Positions 15,519-24,883 are shown, counted from the first letter of the stretch. The stretch: DNA of 34,905 bases from Methylobacterium isbiliense (GCF_022179325.1 NZ_BPQQ01000073.1:1-34905); one strand, 5' to 3'. Notes: generated by a model not told the origin, from the letters alone. Program-made: numbers and translations.

Positions 15519-15779
15519 CAAGAGGCGGTCGCGTGGCGTCTGAAGTCGTTGCCAGCGTCAGCGACGCCCTACTGGCTCGCTTATGTCGACCTCGCCTCCC
15601 ACGCGTGGCTCGGGCAGCCGGACGATGCACGGGCTGCCGTGGATGCGCTCCTGAAGCTCAAGCCGCGCTACATGGTCAGCCACTCGCAGTGCGAGGGCTA
15701 GTCGGACGACCCCGTCTTCATTTGGGAGTATTAGCGGATCGTAGAGGGTCTGCGAAGGACGGGTCTGCCCGAGACTTAG
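15519..15779 (+). pseudogene. C-terminal remnant of a TPR-containing adenylate/guanylate cyclase-type protein
   Basis: The frame reads YWLAYVDLASHAWLGQPDDA and LLKLKPRYM, a TPR-like repeat, then a stop, then SDDPVFIWEY, a stop, and RIVEGLRRTGLPET and a final stop. This pattern (TPRs then R-x-x-EGLRxAGLPE at the end) is the usual C-terminus of class III cyclases with TPR tails in Rhizobiales. Two in-frame stops and no catalytic domain mean it is dead. The same open frame runs through upstream bases, but these show no recognisable domain. Confidence 0.65.
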
Positions 15780-15869
15780 GCGGCCTCCCGCATACTGGAA
15801 CCACGCAGAGGTATGCGCGTTATCGGCCACGCTCGTGGGACGGTCCTGATCGATCTCGGCGGAAGTGCG

Positions 15870-18013
15870 ATGGCGATGCGTCTCGTGCAGCCAAATGTCC
15901 TGTGGCCCCTGCGCTTGATCGTAGCGCCCAGCGTCATTGGGCCGATGCTCATTTTGGGTTACGCGGTCTGGTCGGCCCATCACGCGATCGAGCAGAAGTC
16001 GAACGAGCGTATAGAGCGGGCCCTCGACATCCTTCAGGAGCACAGCCTCAAGGCGCTCCAGACCGTGGAGCGCACGCTCGCCGAGGCGAACGAGGTGCTG
16101 CGCGGGCTCGACGACGCCGCCATCCGGGCGGACGAGGCGCAGCTGTCGCGGCGCCTGGGGCGGACGCAGGCCGCCCTGCCGCAGATCCAGGCGATCTGGG
16201 CGTTCGACGCGGCGGGACACCCCTCGTCGCCAGCACCGTCGCACCCGTGCCGGCGGGCCTCGACAACTCGGACCGCGACTATTTCCAGGCGCAGGTGGCG
16301 CACGATGCCGGCACCTTCATCGGCGACATCGTGCAAGCCAAGCTCGGCGGCTTCCGCTTCTTCGTGATGAGCTCGCGGCGACCGGAGCGGCCCGGCGGCG
16401 GCTTCAACGGAATCGTGGCGATCAGCGTGCTCCCCGGGCACTTTCGCGAGTTCTATGGCCGCCTGTCGCACGGGGTCGCGGATTCCTTCGGCTTGGTCCG
16501 CAGCGACGGAGCCTTCCTCGCCCGCTTCCCGGCCGTCCTGGACCGGCCCGAGCGGCTCGATGCCCGGAGCGCCTTCCTGCAGGCGCTGGTGCACGAGCCC
16601 GTGCGCGGCGCCTTCACGGCGGTCTCACAGGTCGATGGCATCGAGCGGCGGATCGGCTACCGGCGCGTTCCGGGTTATCCAGTCTACGTCCAGGCCGGCA
16701 TCGAGACCGCCACGATGGGCCGAGAGCTGCGCAGCACGCTGATTGGCCACCTCGCGTTCGGGTTGCCCGCGACGCTCGCGCTCGGCGCCCTCTCCATCTA
16801 CGCGCTGCGCCGCACGGAACGCTTTCAGGCGGAAGTGGCCCGCCGCGAGGTCGCCGAGGCGACGCTCAAGCAGGCGCAGCGGCTGGAGGCGGTGGGCCGG
16901 CTCACGGGCGGCGTTGCGCACGACTTCAACAACCTGCTCATGGTGGTGAGCGGCAACGTCGAGCGCCTGAAGCGCTATCCGGTCGCCGACGAGCGCCAGC
17001 GGCGCGCCCTCGATGCGATCGAGGCGGCGGCCAAGCGCGGCGCCAGCCTGACCGGGCAGCTCCTCTCCTTCTCCCGCCGCCAGACCCATGCGCCGGTGCC
17101 GGTGGATCTCGTCCGGCGCCTGCCCCAGTTCCAGGACATGCTGCGGTCGAGCCTGCGCGGCGACATCGCGGTCGATCTCGTCCTCGCCCCAGACCTCTGG
17201 CCGACCAAGGTCGACCTCACCGAACTCGAACTCGCGATCCTCAACCTCGCGGTGAATGCCCGCGACGCGATGCCGGGTGGCGGGCGGCTCACCCTCGCGG
17301 CGCAGAACGTGACGCTCGCGGACGACGGCACGGTCGGGCTCACGGGCGAGTTCGTGGCGCTGAGCCTCACCGATACAGGTAACGGGATCCCGCCCGACCT
17401 GCTGGCACGGGTCTTCGAGCCGTTCTTCACCACCAAGGAGGTCGGCAAGGGCACGGGGCTGGGCCTCAGCCAGGTCTACGGCTTCGCCACGCAATCCGGC
17501 GGCACCGCCACGGTCGCGAGCCAGCCGGGTCGCGGCACGACGGTGACGCTCTACCTGCCGCGAACGACGGAGCCCATTCAGCCCGCGTCGGACAACCGGC
17601 AGCAGGCGGAGGTAGTGCGGCGTAGGAAAGATCTCGGGCGCATCCTTCTCGTCGATGGCAATGTCGATGTGGCCGAGATCACCAGATCGTATCTGGAAGA
17701 GTTCGGATACTCCGTTGTCAAAGCTCATCGCGTTGAGACTGCCCTCGAGATTTTACGCGCCTCGAACGATATCAGCATCGTTCTCAGTGACATCGTGATG
17801 CCGGGACAGCAGAACGGTTTGGACTTGGCACGCTATGTGCGAAAAGAATACGCTGGCCGCGTCAACGTCCTGCTTGCCACTGGCTACAGCGACGTGGCGC
17901 AAGCCGCGGCCTCAGAGGGGTTTCCTATCTTGCGCAAACCTTTCAACAGTCAGCAGATGGAAGACGCCTTGGACCGAGCGCGACCGCACGTCGTCTTGAG
18001 AGTTGTCAGCTGA
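15870..18013 (+). pseudogene. Cache-type hybrid histidine kinase, copy 1, frameshifted
   Basis: A near-duplicate of the intact kinase at 27040-29184. The N-terminal piece (ATG 15870) has the first membrane helix and start of the sensor and breaks at a run of four C (16220-16223) where the intact copy has five. The rest continues in another frame: sensor, second membrane helix, HDFNNLL His box, HATPase (NARDAMPGGG, GTGLGLS) and a receiver with phosphorylation site VLSDIVMPG. In the receiver, the acidic pair in LLVDDN of copy 2 reads LLVDGN here. Unless a sequencing error explains the missing C, no full-length kinase is made; a C-terminal soluble fragment is possible. Upstream about 85 nt are also shared with copy 2. 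Confidence 0.8.
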
Positions 18014-18575
18014 TACTGCACCTCTCCTGGCATGTTCGCAGATGGGAACAGCAATTCGCTCCGTTTTATTCTAGCAAAGGCCCTTCTGCAAAGCTTGCAG
18101 ATTGAAGCGGCGTCCAAGGTATCCCAGAGAGGAGGAAGCCGCAGGGGGCCGGCCGCGCGCTCCTCAATGCACGTCGATCGCAAGGCGGTTCAGGTGAGGT
18201 CCCGCTCCCGCATTCCGCGCAGCTGACCGCCGTCCGGGCAAGAGGCGCATCCACCAGCCTCTTCTATTTGACGACGACTTTTTTTTCGCAGACGCGGTGT
18301 GGAAGGTTTCCGATAGCTAGTCCTGAACTGCGATGCACGAACGGTGTTGGGTTGGCAGCACCCACAAGGTTGCCATACTACGGGTGGGTATAGACGCGAA
18401 TCGCTACCGTGACGTCAGTCTCGATGGTCCTCTTGCCCGAAAAATCCTCAGCAGGCCACGATGGGCGACCACGCATCGGCAAGCGGTATGATGCAAGCCG
18501 CACTTCGCTTCCTGATACAACGCGTTCGATTCGTCACGCGCCCGGGTTGTGCAGACACACGGAGTTCGAAGCCAA
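18014..18575. other. intergenic region
   Basis: I see no gene. A hairpin AAGAGGC (18240-18246)/GCCTCTT (18257-18263) is followed some 16 nt later by eight T's, a weak terminator-like feature. The remainder presumably carries the promoter of the following kinase. Confidence 0.4.
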
Positions 18576-20600
18576 ATGAGTAGGCCCGTGCCTTCTCAGC
18601 ATGCCGCGCACGACTTCGTAGCCGACATTCTGGCCATCGAGAAAATCGAAGCCGTGCCCACCATCTTGGAGGTGGTCTGCCGCACGACGGGCATGGGCTT
18701 CGCGGCTGTCGCTCGCGTGACGGAGGACCGCTGGGTCGCTTGCCAGGTTCGCGACGGCATCGCATTTGGATTGCGGCCCGGCGGTGAGTTGGATGTTATG
18801 ACAACCATCTGCCGCGAGATCCGACGCGACGGAGCGGCTGTCGTCATCGACAACGTCGCTAAAGACGGAGCCTATTGCAGCCATCCGACTCCGGCCCTGT
18901 ATGGCTTCCAGAGCTACATCTCAGTGCCTATCGTGCTGCCGACGCGCACTTTCTGGGGCACCCTCTGTGCGATCGATCCGAGGCCGGCTCGCCTGAACAC
19001 ACCCGAGATCGTCGGCACGTTCAAGGCATTCGCAGACCTCATCGCGTTCCACCTCGACGCCCAGCAGCGCGTGAGCGCCAGCACCGCCGAGCGTGAGCGG
19101 CTGTGGCAGCTCTCCCAGGATCTGCTCGTCATCGTCACCGCTGAAGGCACACTGCAGGCCGTCAACGCAGCATGGTCGAGGATCCTCGGCTGGGAGGAGC
19201 ACGAGCTTGTAGGCAGAAGCCTTGCCGACTTTGTGGATCCTGATGACGTTGGTGAGTTGTCCGCCATCCGCACCAGCATCGTCGAGCAGCCATTGGTAAG
19301 ACCTCGCGAGCTGCGGGTGCGGCACAAGGACGGCAGCTTTCGCTGGATCGCGTGGACGGGCGCTTTCGAGGAGGGAAGAATCTTCGCCAATGGGCGCGAC
19401 ATCACCGCTCATCGCGAGCAGGCGCATGCCCTCAGTCGGACTGAAGAGGCGCTGCGCCAGTCGCAGAAGCTGGAGGCGATAGGCCAGCTCACGGGGGGCG
19501 TGGCGCATGACTTCAACAACCTGCTGACCATTATCCGTTCATCGGTCGAGTTCCTCCAACGCCCCGACCTGCCGGAGAAGCGCCGCCAGCGCTACATGGA
19601 TGCAGTCTCAGACACGGTGGAACGTGCTTCCAAGCTGACCCGTCAGCTTCTGGCCTACGCGCGTCAGCAGGCTCTCAATCCGGAGGTGTTCGAGGTCGGC
19701 ACCTGCCTGCGTGCGGTGGGCGAGCTACTCGATCCGATCATGGGCGCGCGCATCCGTGTCTCAACGGAGGTGCCTGACAGCCCTTGCTACGTGCGGGCAG
19801 ACCTCAGTCAGTTCGAGACAGCACTCGTCAACATAGCGGTGAACGCCCGTGATGCCATGGAAGGTGAAGGCACGCTGACGCTGCGACTTGCCTGCATCGA
19901 GGGTAAGCCGCCGATCCGGCAACACGCGGGCTCTGCTGGCCGCTTCGCGGCAGTGTCTATGACCGACACAGGTTCGGGCATAGATCCGAGCCTAATTGCG
20001 AGTATCTTCGAACCCTTCTTCACGACAAAGGAGATCGGCCGCGGCACAGGTCTGGGTCTATCGCAGGTTTTCGGCTTCGCCAAGCAGTCGGGTGGCGATG
20101 TGGATGTTGTAAGCGTGCTTGGTCAAGGCACGACCTTCACGCTCTATCTCCCCGAAGTTGCTGGCGAGATCCCTCAGCAGACGGAGGATGAACCCGCCGT
20201 CTTGGTGGATGGCGCCGGATTGCGGGTGCTCGTCGTGGAGGACAATCTGGAGGTGGGCCGCTTCGCGACGCAAATCCTGGAAGATCTCGGCTATGCCACG
20301 ACCTGGGCTCACAATGCTGCCGAGGCGCTGACGGCACTCAGCAAGGACGGGACACCGTTCGATGCGGTTTTCTCGGACGTGGTGATGCCGGGCATGAACG
20401 GCGTCGAGCTCGCTCGTGAGATTCGGCGCCGCCACCCCCGCTTGCCGATCGTGTTGACGAGCGGCTACAGCTCGGCTTTGGCGCAGGATAGCTCGCATGG
20501 CTTCGAACTGCTGCAGAAGCCCTACTCGGTTGAGGCGCTCTCTCGCATCCTTCGTCAGGTAATACGCAAAAAGAAGCGCAGGCGCACCTCAGTAGATTGA
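18576..20600 (+). CDS. hybrid histidine kinase (GAF-PAS-HisKA-HATPase-receiver)
   Basis: A 674-aa cytoplasmic kinase without membrane helices. The domains in order are: GAF (about 15-170, with YISVPIVLPTRTFWGTLCAI), PAS (about 180-300, LLVIVTAEGTLQAVNAAWSR, FRWIAWTG), HisKA with phospho-acceptor His311 in GGVAHDFNNLL, HATPase (NARDAMEGEG, DTGSGIDP, FFTTKE, GTGLGLS), and a C-terminal receiver with LVVEDN, phospho-acceptor Asp601 in FSDVVMPG and a late Lys in LLQKPY. It probably senses a soluble or redox/light signal through GAF/PAS; the signal is unknown. ATG 18576 is preferred to GTG 18549. It belongs to the same kinase class as the duplicated pair but is clearly separate. Confidence 0.9.
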   Translation: MSRPVPSQHAAHDFVADILAIEKIEAVPTILEVVCRTTGMGFAAVARVTEDRWVACQVRDGIAFGLRPGGELDVMTTICREIRRDGAAVVIDNVAKDGAYCSHPTPALYGFQSYISVPIVLPTRTFWGTLCAIDPRPARLNTPEIVGTFKAFADLIAFHLDAQQRVSASTAERERLWQLSQDLLVIVTAEGTLQAVNAAWSRILGWEEHELVGRSLADFVDPDDVGELSAIRTSIVEQPLVRPRELRVRHKDGSFRWIAWTGAFEEGRIFANGRDITAHREQAHALSRTEEALRQSQKLEAIGQLTGGVAHDFNNLLTIIRSSVEFLQRPDLPEKRRQRYMDAVSDTVERASKLTRQLLAYARQQALNPEVFEVGTCLRAVGELLDPIMGARIRVSTEVPDSPCYVRADLSQFETALVNIAVNARDAMEGEGTLTLRLACIEGKPPIRQHAGSAGRFAAVSMTDTGSGIDPSLIASIFEPFFTTKEIGRGTGLGLSQVFGFAKQSGGDVDVVSVLGQGTTFTLYLPEVAGEIPQQTEDEPAVLVDGAGLRVLVVEDNLEVGRFATQILEDLGYATTWAHNAAEALTALSKDGTPFDAVFSDVVMPGMNGVELAREIRRRHPRLPIVLTSGYSSALAQDSSHGFELLQKPYSVEALSRILRQVIRKKKRRRTSVD

Positions 20601-20764
20601 GAGATGTGATTCAGCAAATGCTCGCACCAGGCACTAGTTCCTCAAAGAAACTGTTTGCAAAACGACAGGCGGCATTGTTAACTGTCTGAGCATAGCTTGA
20701 AGTGTGGACCTTCTGCGCCTGCCGGCGCGACACTACTCCGGAAACCGACACAGCCGCCAGCGAC
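20601..20764. other. convergent spacer after the GAF-PAS kinase
   Basis: This stretch separates the kinase stop from the minus-strand small gene at 20765. No clear terminator or gene is seen. Confidence 0.3.
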
Positions 20765-20956
20765 TCACCTGCGGTCCCTGAGGGGCCTGTAGATCGGCAC
20801 GGGGAGCAGCTCGATGGAGAGCTCGATGATGCGCGCGAGGGCTTCGAGATTCCGGTTTCGACACTCTCGGCCGATGGTGTCGAGCACGACCTTGCGCTCG
20901 AGGAGAGCGGTAGTCCGCCTCGTGGCGAGGGTGAGCAGATCGTCGGTCGGCTTCAT
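20765..20956 (-). CDS. small hypothetical protein, 63 aa
   Basis: The frame MKPTDDLLTLATRRTTALLE continues as a charged helical protein ending VPIYRPLRDRR. It uses GC-rich third positions typical of the genome, which is why I keep it. The ribosome site is weak, and the open frame extends upstream without another good start, so the gene could be the end of a longer decayed one. The family is not recognised. Confidence 0.4.
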   Translation of the reverse strand: MKPTDDLLTLATRRTTALLERKVVLDTIGRECRNRNLEALARIIELSIELLPVPIYRPLRDRR

Positions 20957-21537
20957 GGCCCGCAGAATGACCGCGCTGACCTGCTCGCCGCATTCACGTG
21001 GGCGAACACGACCGCTTTACCAACCGAGACAGTTGAAAAGTGAAAATTCGGCCCTCTCAAATGTGCATTACGTGAACTTTTAGCAACCGCGCCCCTCGCT
21101 GAGGATCGCCGGATTGAGCGGCAACGGCACGAACTTCAACTTCTGCACCGAGGGGGGACGTGACGCGGTCCTTTGGGGACAAAGGTTTAAGGCTAAGGGG
21201 AAGGGTCGGATTTCTGCGGATCGCGCGATGAGGATGAGGCGGCGTCCAGGAGAGGCATGATAGGCGAAAGCCGCAAGCGGCCGATCTACGGCTGAAGCGA
21301 GCCGGGAGGGAAGGACCCATGCCGGAGTAAGTGAGGACACAGGACCCACTGCTCCCATGCAGAGCAAATCCACCTAGGACTTCGCCTCCGTCCTGGACGT
21401 CATGGGCCTGCTCGGAAAAAACGAGAGCCGGATGTGCCCCGATTGCACCGGCAAGCTGCGGAAGTCACGACTCGCGTGTTCCGCCATTGGGCAACCTATT
21501 GATCTTGCTGTGTGAGGCTGCGGCGCTGGATGGGTGG
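20957..21537. other. degenerate intergenic stretch
   Basis: No intact gene. Bases 21301-21384 are a diverged, ungapped match to 181-264 (about two thirds identical). After 21374 one plus-strand frame reads protein-like (DFASVLDVMGLLGKNESRMC then PDCTGKLRKS) but has a stop just before it and no start, so it may be a decayed coding fragment. Confidence 0.4.
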
Positions 21538-21586
21538 GTCCTCCGCCTTCGGAGGGCAACGCTCTATCCAGCTGAGCTACGGGTGC
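21538..21586 (-). pseudogene. 5' fragment of tRNA-Arg(CCG)
   Basis: Read on the minus strand from 21586: acceptor GCACCCG, TA, D-arm GCTC-AGCTGGATA-GAGC, then anticodon stem-loop TTGCC-CTCCGAA-GGCGG with anticodon CCG, then AGGAC. The T-arm and 3' acceptor strand that should follow are absent. So it is a truncated tRNA gene of about 48 nt. The frame crossing it gives the VAQLDRALPSEG peptide typical of false ORFs over tRNA-Arg genes. Confidence 0.8.
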
Positions 21587-21664
21587 CAGCCGCGGGCATT
21601 CACTAGCGCATGACGCGGCGGGGCGCAACGGCACGGCGGACATTGAATCCGCTCAAGGAGATCC

Positions 21665-21717
21665 GAGCGAGCCCTCCGGTGGCAGAGGTCACACGGTCGA
21701 ATCGTGTCGGGTGCGCC
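21665..21717 (+). pseudogene. 3' fragment of tRNA-Arg(CCG)
   Basis: On the plus strand, GCCCTCCGGTGGC (anticodon loop with CCG), AGAGGTC, T-arm ACACG-GTCGAAT-CGTGT, acceptor CGGGTGC and GCC follow in tRNA order. The 5' acceptor and D-arm are replaced by unrelated sequence, the upper anticodon stem is mismatched and T54 is G, so it is not functional. It points away from the 5' fragment at 21538-21586, and both include an anticodon loop, so they are not the two halves of one simply inverted gene. Confidence 0.75.
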
Positions 21718-21726
21718 GGGGAGGGG
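21705..21726 (+). repeat. 22-bp direct repeat with tRNA-Arg 3' end, left copy
   Basis: It starts TGTCGGGTGCGCC and runs into GGGGAGGGG, identical to 24862-24883. The pair brackets the MHYT-GGDEF-EAL gene. A tRNA 3' end duplicated on both sides of a segment is the usual mark of tyrosine-recombinase integration (attL/attR). Confidence 0.6.
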
Positions 21727-22179
21727 AGGCGGGGACCCCCGGTGCGGACGGAGTGAGATGCCGCGGTCGCTCGCGTGCCGCTTGCGGCTGTGATGATCGT
21801 GAATCCGTGCGGGTGAGCGTCACGGGAGTTCGCCCGTGCCAGGGTGCGGGAGAGCATGACCGGCATCTCGCGCACACCATGCCGGGCCAGTCGCTTGCGC
21901 AGTAGGAGCCTCCGGCGGACCATCCCGTTCGGGTGGGCAACACCGATCAGCCGTCAATGGCGCACGCGCTCGGCCGGCTGGCGCTGTCGAAACGTGTCGG
22001 TCAGGCCTGCGTCCTGGCTCCGAGCAGGGTCATGTTCACTGGAATTCCTGTCAAGTCCGAAAATTTAACTGCTGATTATCCAATCCTAAGCAATCCCCTA
22101 GCCTGACTAATGTTTCGTTAGCATTGAAAATCCTAAGACTGTTGGCACAAGATCACCCTCGTCTGATTGGCTGGACGCT
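21727..22179. other. spacer with decayed MFS-gene fragment and promoter region
   Basis: Bases 21968-21986 are a 19-nt exact match to 10841-10859 of the ars MFS gene, and the local frame reads LGRLALSKRVGQA followed by LAPS, like LGRLALPNLVAQALAPS there. It is probably a decayed relative of such a transporter. The last 130 nt before the MHYT gene are AT-richer and likely carry its promoter. Confidence 0.4.
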
Positions 22180-24567
22180 ATGCTCAAAGTCATTGGTTGC
22201 TTGGTCAGCGAGCATGATCCCTGGCTGGTCGCCCTCGCTGCAGCCATCTGCACGCTGTCTGCGAGCACCGCCATCGAGCTGCTGCGCCATGCGCGGAAGG
22301 CTGTGAGATCGCTGCGCGCAGTCTGGCTCTGCGTGGCAGCCGTGGCCGGCGGCTCGGGCATCTGGGCAACTCACTTCGTCGCCATGCTGGCCTTCGAGCC
22401 GCACCTTCCGAGCGGCTATGCCAGTGGTCTGACAACTCTCTCCCTCGTCTATGCGGTCGTCCTGACCGGCATCGGCCTGACGGTCGCGCTCGTGAGAACC
22501 GTCCCGTTCGCTTCCGCAGCCGGCGGTGCGATCCTGGGCGGCGGCATCGCCGCCATGCACTACACCGGTATGGCGGCCTTTGAGATCGCTGGCCGGATCC
22601 ACTGGGATCCGGTGCTCGTGGCCGCCTCGCTCGTCCTCGGGGCCGTGCTCGGCAGTGCTGCGCTCCCCGTGGCGCTGAGCCGACAGAGCTTCCGCACCAG
22701 GGCGGCGGGTGCTCTGCTGCTGCTCGGTGCCATCTGCAGCCATCACTTCACGGCGATGGGCGCGGTGACGATCGTGCCCGATCCGAGCATCGTTGTCTCC
22801 GAGAGCGCCATCCCGGCGCGCTGGCTCGCCGTGGGTGTCGCGCTGGCGAGCGTCACCATTCTGCTGCTGGCCTGCGCGGCGCTCGCCCTCGACATCCGCG
22901 ATCGCCGCCACGCCGCGTTCGAGCGCGAGCGCCTGCACAGCCTTGCCAATGCGGCGGTCGAAGGCCTCATCGTCTGCCGGGGTGACATGATCGTCAACGC
23001 CAACGAGAGCTTCGGCAAGCTCGTCGATGTCGTCGCGTCCGAGCTGCTCAATTGCGACCTGTCGCGTTTCCTGCCCGAGGCGGGAACGCGCCTCGCCCTG
23101 GCCAGCCATCCGGAACAGCCGGTCGAGGCGGAGTTGCGCCAAGCGGGAGGCGACACGATCCCGGTTGAGCTGATCATGCGGCCCGTGACCTACGGCAACC
23201 AGCCCCATTATGCGATCGCCGTGCGCGATCTGCGGGCCCGGCGTCGGGCCGAGGGGCAGATCCAGTTCCTCGCCCATCATGACGCGCTTACCGGTCTGGC
23301 GAACCGCACGAGCTTCAACCAACGCCTCGAGCAAGAGATCAAGCTGGCCGAGGCGTCCGGCCGCAAGCTCGCGGTGCTCTGTCTCGATCTCGACCGGTTC
23401 AAGGAGGTCAACGACCTGTTCGGCCATGCGGCCGGCGACACCATGCTGGTCACCGTGGCCCAAACCGTGTCGGAGATCCTCGACGAGACGCAGATGATGG
23501 CGCGGCTTGGCGGCGACGAGTTCGCCATCCTGATGCCCTGCGAACACGGCGTCGCGGCAGGGCGCTTTGCCGAACACGTCCTGGAGGCGCTGCGCCGCGG
23601 GAACGCGGACGCAACTGGCCCGGTCGTGGCATCCAGTGTGGGCATCGCGATCTATCCTGACGACGCGCAGGAGCGGGCCGCGCTCCTGAGCTACGCCGAC
23701 ACCGCCCTCTACCGTGCCAAGTCCGAGGGGCGCGGCACCTACCGCTTCTTCGAAGCCAAGATGGGTGCCCAGGTGCGCGAGCGACGGCTGCTGGAGCACG
23801 ACATGCGCCACGCGATCGCGCGGGGCGAGATGTACCTCGTCTACCAGCCGCAGACGGATGTCGCGACAGGGGCGGTGACCGGCTTCGAGGTGCTGCTGCG
23901 GTGGCGGCACCCCGAACGTGGCTCCGTCTCGCCCGCCGTGTTCATCCCGATCGCCGAGGAGAGCGGCATCATCCTGCAGATCGGCGAGTGGGTGCTGCGC
24001 GAGGCGTGCCGGGAAGCCGCCAGCTGGCCCAACCCGCTATCCGTGGCGGTCAACGTGTCGGCGGTTCAGATCCTGACCCCGCACTTCGTGCAGCTCGTCC
24101 ACGAGGTTCTGTTCCAGACGGGACTGAAGTCCGAGCGGCTCGAGGTGGAGATCACCGAGACGGCGCTGATCCGGGACCCCTCGCGGGCTCAATCGAACCT
24201 GCGCCAGCTCAAGGCACTCGGCGTGCGCATCGCCATGGACGATTTCGGCACCGGCTACTCGTCCTTGTCGAACCTGCGCACCTACCCCTTCGACAAGATC
24301 AAGATCGACAGCTCCTTCATCCGGGCGGTGGACGCGAACGACCAGACGGCCGCCATCGTGCGTTCCGTGCTCGGCCTGGGTCGCGGTCTCGGCCTTCCGG
24401 TCTTGGCGGAAGGCGTGGAGAGCGAGGAAGAGCTGCGCTTTCTCGCCAGCGAGCAGTGCCAAGCCGCACAGGGCTATCTCATGGGGCGTCCGGGCGCGAT
24501 CGGCCTGTTCTCGCAGCACACGCACGGCCGGAAGGATGAGCGCGACACGTCGGAGATGGCCGCATAG
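22180..24567 (+). CDS. MHYT-PAS-GGDEF-EAL membrane protein (c-di-GMP turnover)
   Basis: A 795-aa bifunctional cyclic di-GMP protein. The N-terminal MHYT sensor has about seven membrane helices with motifs ATHFVAM, AMHYTGM and SHHFTAM; such domains are proposed to bind copper and sense O2, CO or NO. A PAS-like linker (about 250-360) follows, then a diguanylate cyclase domain with GGDEF at 444-448 and a phosphodiesterase domain with FEVLLRW (EVL at 570-572 in place of EAL), NVSAVQ, ETALIRD, DDFGTGYSS (from Asp687) and EGVES. Both catalytic motifs look competent. ATG 22180 is the first good start. The gene sits alone between 22-bp direct repeats containing a tRNA-Arg end. Confidence 0.92.
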   Translation: MLKVIGCLVSEHDPWLVALAAAICTLSASTAIELLRHARKAVRSLRAVWLCVAAVAGGSGIWATHFVAMLAFEPHLPSGYASGLTTLSLVYAVVLTGIGLTVALVRTVPFASAAGGAILGGGIAAMHYTGMAAFEIAGRIHWDPVLVAASLVLGAVLGSAALPVALSRQSFRTRAAGALLLLGAICSHHFTAMGAVTIVPDPSIVVSESAIPARWLAVGVALASVTILLLACAALALDIRDRRHAAFERERLHSLANAAVEGLIVCRGDMIVNANESFGKLVDVVASELLNCDLSRFLPEAGTRLALASHPEQPVEAELRQAGGDTIPVELIMRPVTYGNQPHYAIAVRDLRARRRAEGQIQFLAHHDALTGLANRTSFNQRLEQEIKLAEASGRKLAVLCLDLDRFKEVNDLFGHAAGDTMLVTVAQTVSEILDETQMMARLGGDEFAILMPCEHGVAAGRFAEHVLEALRRGNADATGPVVASSVGIAIYPDDAQERAALLSYADTALYRAKSEGRGTYRFFEAKMGAQVRERRLLEHDMRHAIARGEMYLVYQPQTDVATGAVTGFEVLLRWRHPERGSVSPAVFIPIAEESGIILQIGEWVLREACREAASWPNPLSVAVNVSAVQILTPHFVQLVHEVLFQTGLKSERLEVEITETALIRDPSRAQSNLRQLKALGVRIAMDDFGTGYSSLSNLRTYPFDKIKIDSSFIRAVDANDQTAAIVRSVLGLGRGLGLPVLAEGVESEEELRFLASEQCQAAQGYLMGRPGAIGLFSQHTHGRKDERDTSEMAA

Positions 24568-24612
24568 GTCGCCAGTCGCGGTCTCTACCGCGCCCGGTGC
24601 CTGGCCCTGCTC

Positions 24613-24650
24613 GAGCAGGCTTCGATCAGATTGAGGCGTGAAGCCTGCTC
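24613..24650. terminator. strong hairpin after the MHYT gene
   Basis: GAGCAGGCTTC (24613-24623) and GAAGCCTGCTC (24640-24650) form a perfect 11-bp stem with a 16-nt loop, 45 nt after the stop. It is the first part of a longer intergenic repeat and may also act as a terminator. Confidence 0.5.
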
Positions 24651-24720
24651 TAGGTCCTTGATTTACCGCATTCTCTGCGACGAACCGGCATCCACTTCGT
24701 CGGACAATGCTCTCGTCGTC
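24613..24720. repeat. Rhizobiales/Methylobacterium intergenic repeat
   Basis: After the hairpin comes GCATTCTCTGCGACGAACCG, then a block of the form CATCCACTTCGTCGG and CAATGCTCT. I recognise this arrangement (GAACCGGNNTCCACTTCG next to AATGCTCTAG) as a high-copy intergenic palindromic repeat common in Bradyrhizobium, Methylobacterium and relatives. Copy number cannot be judged from one window. Confidence 0.6.
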
Positions 24721-24861
24721 GACACGCCCGGGCCGCACCGCAACGGGATCATCCGGGCGGGCTCCTGCGATCACTCCGAGCTGGTGCTGACGAGCGGCTC
24801 TCGGACCTCATCCGGCAGGCTCTGGACGGGCGCTGACGACACGGCTCGTACGGTCGGGCGA

Positions 24862-24883
24862 TGTCGGGTGCGCCGGGGAGGGG
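24862..24883 (+). repeat. 22-bp direct repeat with tRNA-Arg 3' end, right copy
   Basis: Identical to 21705-21726. Upstream bases 24847-24861 also partly follow the T-arm of the tRNA fragment (GTACGGTCG against ACACGGTCG), so this is likely another decayed tRNA-Arg 3' end, lying in the leader of the sorbosone dehydrogenase gene. Confidence 0.55.

Noticed and set aside
21374-21643. An 89-codon minus-strand frame containing VAQLDRALPSEG
   Set aside because: This peptide is the translation of a tRNA-Arg sequence and marks a false gene.
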